From: Pseudomonas sp. dw_358 | GTDB taxonomy: Bacteria; Pseudomonadota; Gammaproteobacteria; Pseudomonadales; Pseudomonadaceae | Length of the DNA: 64,000 bases | Assembly: GCF_018449655.1 (NCBI RefSeq) | Contig: NZ_JAAVUX010000004.1 | Coordinates: 124,001 to 188,000 of the forward strand | Direction: 5' to 3' | In this document: positions 62,501 to 64,000 of the stretch, piece by piece | How the letters are laid out: every line of letters starts with the position of its first letter | Position numbering within the stretch: the stretch's first letter is position 1 | Notes under the pieces: model-generated | Databases searched by the model: none | What the model saw: the letters and a program-made list of their open reading frames with translations, nothing else | Told to the model about the DNA's origin: nothing | Program-made: the position numbers and the translations under genes

Positions 62501-63013
62501 ACCCTGGAAAACGTCATCCGCAAGATCGACAAGGAAACCCGCCACCGTTTCAAGGACACTTTCGATCAGATCAACGCCGGTTTGCAGGCGCTGTTTCCGA
62601 AAGTTTTCGGCGGTGGCAGCGCTTATTTGGAACTGACGGGCGAAGATTTACTCGATACAGGGGTCTCTATCATGGCGCGCCCGCCAGGGAAGAAGAACAG
62701 CACCATCCATTTGCTGTCCGGTGGCGAAAAGGCGCTGACCGCACTGGCGCTGGTGTTTGCCATCTTCAAACTCAACCCGGCGCCGTTCTGCATGCTCGAC
62801 GAGGTTGACGCGCCATTGGATGACGCCAACGTGGGACGTTACGCGCGGCTGGTGAAAGAAATGTCAGAAACCGTGCAGTTCATCTATATCACCCACAACA
62901 AGATCGCCATGGAAATGGCCGACCAGTTGATGGGGGTGACCATGCATGAACCCGGCTGTTCGCGGCTGGTGGCGGTGGATGTCGAGGAGGCGATGAAGCT
63001 GGTGGATGCGTAA
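59525..63013 (+). CDS. smc: Chromosome segregation protein SMC
   Basis: The 1162-residue protein has a Walker A [20 protein letters not shown] (about residues 32-51), long coiled coils (about 170-500 and 660-1000), a hinge at about 510-640 ([20 protein letters not shown]), signature [12 protein letters not shown] and Walker B [19 protein letters not shown] near 1095. It forms the bacterial condensin ring that helps separate chromosomes. It starts 3 bases after the GntR stop, and zipA follows. Confidence 0.97.
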   Translation: [1162 protein letters not shown]

Positions 63014-63219
63014 AATTTCCACTTTTCTCAAGGAAAATTCGCCTTTGGCGCAGGTGCTTGCGACAAGCGGTGTAAAGTTGCCTTGGGTCGTGCTAGCTTA
63101 ATGTACATATTTCCCTACATGTGGATAAAACGCCTGCCAGAACATAGAGTTGGCGCCACGTCTTAAAGGTGTTTAAACCCTTTATTTTTCAGCATTTTTT
63201 ATAGAGGCACAGGAATTAC
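63014..63219. other. smc to zipA intergenic region
   Basis: The 206 bases become AT-rich before zipA (63170-63200) and should hold the zipA promoter. No gene or notable repeat was seen. Confidence 0.5.
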
Positions 63220-64000
63220 ATGGAAATCGGTCTGCGCGAGTGGCTGATCGTCATCGGCATCATTGTCATCGCCGGTATTCTTTTTGATGGCTGGCGCCGG
63301 ATGCGCGGCGGCAAGGGCAAGCTCAAGTTTCGTCTGGACCGCAGTTTTGGCGATGTCGCGGACGATACTGGCAGCGCTGAAGTATTAGGCCCGCCCCGGG
63401 TGCTGGAAAACGCCCACGAGTCACCCCTGGACGATCACGACCTGCCGTCCATGAGTGCGCCGGTGCGTGAAGCGGCGCCCAAGCGCGGCAGCAAGGCGGC
63501 CAAGGCCGACAGCAAAAAGCCCGAATCGAAAAAGCCTGACCCTAACCTCAAGCTGGATCTTGACGAGCCGTCCCTGAGCACCCGCGATGATTTCGCCGAC
63601 GATAGCCAGGCGCCGATCTTCGGATCCAGCACCGGTGCCCCGGAGCTCAAGGATCAGCCCCCGGTCGAAGAAGTGCTGGTGATCAGTGTGATCTCCCGTG
63701 ACGAAAGTGGCTTCCGTGGCCCGGCCTTGTTGCAGAACATCCTCGAAAGCGGCCTGCGCTTCGGCGAGATGGATATTTTCCACCGCCACGAAAGCATGGC
63801 TGGCAACGGCGAGGTGCTGTTCTCTATGGCCAACGCGGTCAAGCCGGGGATCTTCGACCTCGACGACATCGATCACTTCAGCACCCGGGCCGTGAGTTTC
63901 TTCCTCAGCCTGCCCGGCCCGCGTCACCCCAAGCAGGCCTTCGACGTCATGGTCGCGGCAGCGCGCAAGCTGTCTCAGGAGCTGGGCGGCGAGCTCAAGG
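63220..64000 (+). CDS. zipA: Cell division protein ZipA, N-terminal part (3' end outside window)
   Basis: From ATG 63220 the frame is open to the window end (260 residues). [34 protein letters not shown] N-terminus gives the single membrane anchor with RR after it. The Pro/Ala/Lys linker has [13 protein letters not shown], then the ZipA FtsZ-binding domain begins ([41 protein letters not shown]). It tethers FtsZ to the membrane. AGGA lies 5 bases before the ATG. Confidence 0.95.
   Translation, partial: MEIGLREWLIVIGIIVIAGILFDGWRRMRGGKGKLKFRLDRSFGDVADDTGSAEVLGPPRVLENAHESPLDDHDLPSMSAPVREAAPKRGSKAAKADSKKPESKKPDPNLKLDLDEPSLSTRDDFADDSQAPIFGSSTGAPELKDQPPVEEVLVISVISRDESGFRGPALLQNILESGLRFGEMDIFHRHESMAGNGEVLFSMANAVKPGIFDLDDIDHFSTRAVSFFLSLPGPRHPKQAFDVMVAAARKLSQELGGELK

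Noticed and set aside
58709..62545. A minus-strand open frame of about 1,278 codons opposite smc
   Set aside because: It is antisense to an intact SMC with all motifs. High GC and coiled-coil codon use keep the opposite frame open; residues are Leu/Gln/His-rich without domain motifs.

Overview
The window looks like a chromosomal segment of a Pseudomonas of the fluorescens/putida type. GC content is high. Gene order is typical of the genus (kdpCDE, tesA/ybbA/ybbP, a regulator followed by smc and zipA). An inverted pair of short repeats with the Pseudomonas REP look (GTGGGAGC...GCTTGCC) lies near 34.9 kb. There are no rRNA or tRNA genes, no CRISPR array and no complete insertion sequence. One short AT-rich patch (about 29.0-30.4 kb) looks acquired.

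Layout. 1-3.8 kb: end of kdpC, then the KdpD/KdpE potassium two-component system. 3.8-14.8 kb: housekeeping and envelope genes: a patatin-like lipase, a small lipoprotein, a MoxR/DUF58/transglutaminase operon with a CHAD protein, a thioesterase, tatD, an MltF-like lytic transglycosylase and greB. 14.9-20.1 kb: the YbbP/YbbA ABC system divergent from tesA, and an L,D-transpeptidase. 20.1-26.3 kb: a tightly coupled five-gene minus-strand operon (HAD phosphatase, class III aminotransferase, alpha/beta hydrolase, sensor kinase, NtrC-type regulator) with a good sigma-54 promoter in front. It faces a mipA/ompV outer membrane gene. I consider it the best candidate for an undescribed system. 27.7-31.2 kb: an aminotransferase, a truncated hcp overlapping a secreted protein, and a Tsx-like porin.

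31.5-58.6 kb is a large purine and pyrimidine salvage and catabolism region. Urate branch: puuD, hiuH, uraD, puuE, alc and allA carry urate to glyoxylate plus urea, with two nucleobase permeases and a GntR regulator. Pyrimidine branch: rutABCD with rutR, then tsx-cdd-nupC-deoA and a NUP-family exported protein. Purine entry: xdhABC and guaD feed guanine, hypoxanthine and xanthine into urate. Palindromes of the form TTGTATACAA occur in front of puuE, hiuH, the purine permease and the GntR gene. RutR-like TTGAC...GTCAA sites occur near rutA/rutR and in front of xdhA. Together they suggest two overlapping regulons.

58.9-64 kb: a second GntR (FCD) regulator, smc and the start of zipA, which runs off the window. 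All functions are inferred from sequence motifs, lengths and context by eye; no database search was run.
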